13,899 nt of DNA, taken from assembly GCA_049282265.1 (NCBI GenBank), contig JBAPTR010000077.1:1-13899 (forward strand), written 5' to 3'. Origin of the DNA: CAYUCJ01 sp049282265 (GTDB taxonomy: Bacteria > Desulfobacterota > DSM-4660 > Desulfatiglandales > Desulfatiglandaceae). The notes below the pieces were generated by a model. The model saw only the letters and a list, made by a program, of their open reading frames with translations. It searched no databases and was not told the DNA's origin. How positions within the stretch are numbered: the first letter of the stretch is position 1; each line of letters begins with the position of its first letter. Of the stretch, positions 13,058 to 13,899 are shown piece by piece. Both the position numbers and the translations under genes were made by a program.

Positions 13058-13262
13058 GTAAAGGGGTCAAGTCGGCCGTTGACGCTTGATTTGTTTCCTG
13101 ACAAGCTTCTCCCATTTCCAGACCCTTAAAAATACGGCACGGTCCGCCGTATTGTTGAAAGAGTAAAGTCCGACATGAAAGCTGATGGAGGACTTCAAAA
13201 GAGGATAGAACATTTGACTGAAGTTATCATTAAGAATCAACGGCCGACTTGACCCCTTTACA
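13057..13262. mobile_element. 206-bp element with 26-bp perfect terminal inverted repeats
   Basis: The left end 13057-13082 (starting TGTAAAGGGGTCAAG) is the perfect reverse complement of the right end 13237-13262. The interior carries the tail of a coding frame (13130-13252). The size, ends and interior fit a MITE-like deletion derivative of a REP/Y1-transposase element with GGGGTCAAGTC ends. No target duplication is evident, consistent with Y1-type movement. The left edge truncates a quinone oxidoreductase gene, and the right edge lies 35 nt before the APC permease start. Confidence 0.75.
13130..13252 (+). pseudogene. Transposase-like C-terminal remnant inside the 206-bp element
   Basis: The frame from 13130 reads KYGTVRRIVERVKSDMKADG followed by GLQKRIEHLTEVIIKNQRPT and a TGA at 13250-13252. 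The last codons are formed by the right terminal repeat, a layout seen when an element's own transposase ends in its terminal repeat. It is helical, basic and without catalytic motifs; it probably derives from a REP-associated transposase tail. Confidence 0.4.
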
Positions 13263-13297
13263 AGACAATCTGAACTGATAGAAATGGTTGACCCTTC

Positions 13298-13798
13298 ATG
13301 AGCAAGTCCACAAAAGAAACACTCGGCTACTGGGAGGTAACAGCAATAGGGATCGGCGGAATGGTCGGAGGCGGAATCTTTGCTGTTCTTGGCCTGTCGG
13401 TGGAGTTAACCAGCGGAGGAGCGCCAGTAGCCTTCTTGATTGCGGGTATCCTTGCCCTCGTTACATCCTATTCGTACGCACGACTCTCCGTCACTTATCC
13501 CAGTCAAGGAGGAACGGTAGTATTCCCGGATCGGGCGTTTGGCTCAGGCCTGCTGACGGGGACCGCAAACATCTTGCTCTGGATAAGTTACATGGTCATG
13601 CTATCGCTCTATGCCTATGCTTTCGGAAGCTATGGTGCATCATTTTTTTCCCCAGCTTCACAGCCTTTTTGGAAACACATTCTGATCACGGGCAGCGTCG
13701 CCGGCATTACTGGGCTGAACCTGTTGAACGCCAGACTGATAGACAAGGCAGAAGACTGGATTGTGCTCGTTAAATGGACTCCTGCCGGACGTTTATGA
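13298..13798 (+). pseudogene. Truncated APC-family amino acid permease
   Basis: The frame encodes 166 aa. TM1 contains GIGGMVGGGIFAVLG (18-32), the G-x-G-G substrate-site break of APC transporters. TM2 follows (APVAFLIAGILALVTSYSYA, 42-61), then TVVFPDRAFG, TM3 (about 84-106) and TM4 (about 126-142), and finally WIVLVK. Full-length members have about 440 residues and 12 segments, so two thirds are missing. Homology ends at about 13772, and the last residues (WTPAGRL) come from unrelated DNA. There is no good ribosome-binding site. The family call is solid; the gene is probably non-functional. Confidence 0.82.
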
Positions 13799-13899
13799 AA
13801 AAAAATATCAAAAACGCACCTGCCACAATAGCAGCCATTGTCTGCTTATCTTTCTCGTTATGATACATGGCTGCAAGTCCGCCAAACAAGGCCATGATA
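13770..13899 (-). CDS. C-terminal part of a membrane protein (partial)
   Basis: On the minus strand a frame enters from the right edge and ends with a TAA at 13770-13772, giving 42 residues: GGLAAMYHNEKDKQTMAA, then a hydrophobic run (IVAGAFLIFFFINV) and RQESI. It may begin at an ATG (complement of 13893-13895), but no ribosome-binding site can be seen within the window. The family is unknown. Its end coincides with the break in the permease, so the two meet at a rearrangement junction. Confidence 0.4.
   Translation of the reverse strand, partial: IMALFGGLAAMYHNEKDKQTMAAIVAGAFLIFFFINVRQESI

Noticed and set aside
13769..13775. GTTAAAT at the permease junction as an attC core
   Set aside because: It encodes part of the permease's own IVLVK segment and no palindrome surrounds it.
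1..13899. Integron integrase or attI site
   Set aside because: No open frame of about 300-340 aa with tyrosine-recombinase motifs is present on either strand; the array is integrase-less within this window.

Overview
The window looks like chromosomal accessory DNA from an anaerobic, Deltaproteobacteria-like organism (Desulfobacterota). This is inferred from gene content and family resemblance, not from a marker gene. It carries iron-sulfur and flavin redox proteins, a metal-dependent amidohydrolase, a lactamase-fold hydrolase, a Spondin_N-like secreted protein, REP-associated (Y1-type) transposase debris, a probable group II intron remnant and a short inverted-repeat element. No rRNA, complete tRNA, CRISPR array or integrase gene was found.

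Layout. Positions 1-2300 hold the tail of an unknown gene, an amidohydrolase-2 protein and a winged-helix/double-4Fe-4S protein. Positions 2300-3710 hold a gene-free stretch with 9-bp repeats and a hairpin, a tiny SHOCT-type lipoprotein gene, and a flavodoxin-fold NAD(P)H-FMN reductase.

Positions 3934-6725 are the most interesting part. Four imperfect-palindrome sites with the architecture of integron attC recombination sites (3934-3997, 4615-4712, 5038-5126, 5885-5956) alternate with short, unrelated, same-strand genes. In order these are a MazEF-like toxin-antitoxin pair with its own promoter and operator, a single-domain cupin, a short QueG-like ferredoxin and a class I glutamine amidotransferase. 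Each gene begins 11-79 nt after one site, and the toxin, cupin and QueG-like genes end within a few nt of the next. This is the structure of a gene-cassette array without a visible integrase (a CALIN-type cluster). The amidotransferase has no recognisable attC after it, so it is either the last cassette or flanking chromosome.

Positions 6977-9350 hold a metallo-beta-lactamase-fold hydrolase, then a scrapyard of transposase and group II intron fragments, then a minus-strand secreted Spondin_N-like protein. Positions 9536-11710 hold an alpha/beta-hydrolase remnant, a flavin-reductase-like split-barrel protein, a long non-coding stretch and a WrbA-type quinone reductase. Positions 11710-12630 are gene-poor. 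Positions 12634-13899 hold a small coiled-coil protein, a quinone-oxidoreductase fragment cut by a 206-bp element with 26-bp perfect inverted ends, and an APC permease that breaks off where a minus-strand membrane-protein gene ends.

Overall the window reads as a recombination hot-spot. Single-gene units with good ribosome-binding sites are separated by decayed mobile elements, and many reading frames have been truncated. There is no long operon. The intact genes mostly encode small redox or hydrolytic enzymes that could work alone.
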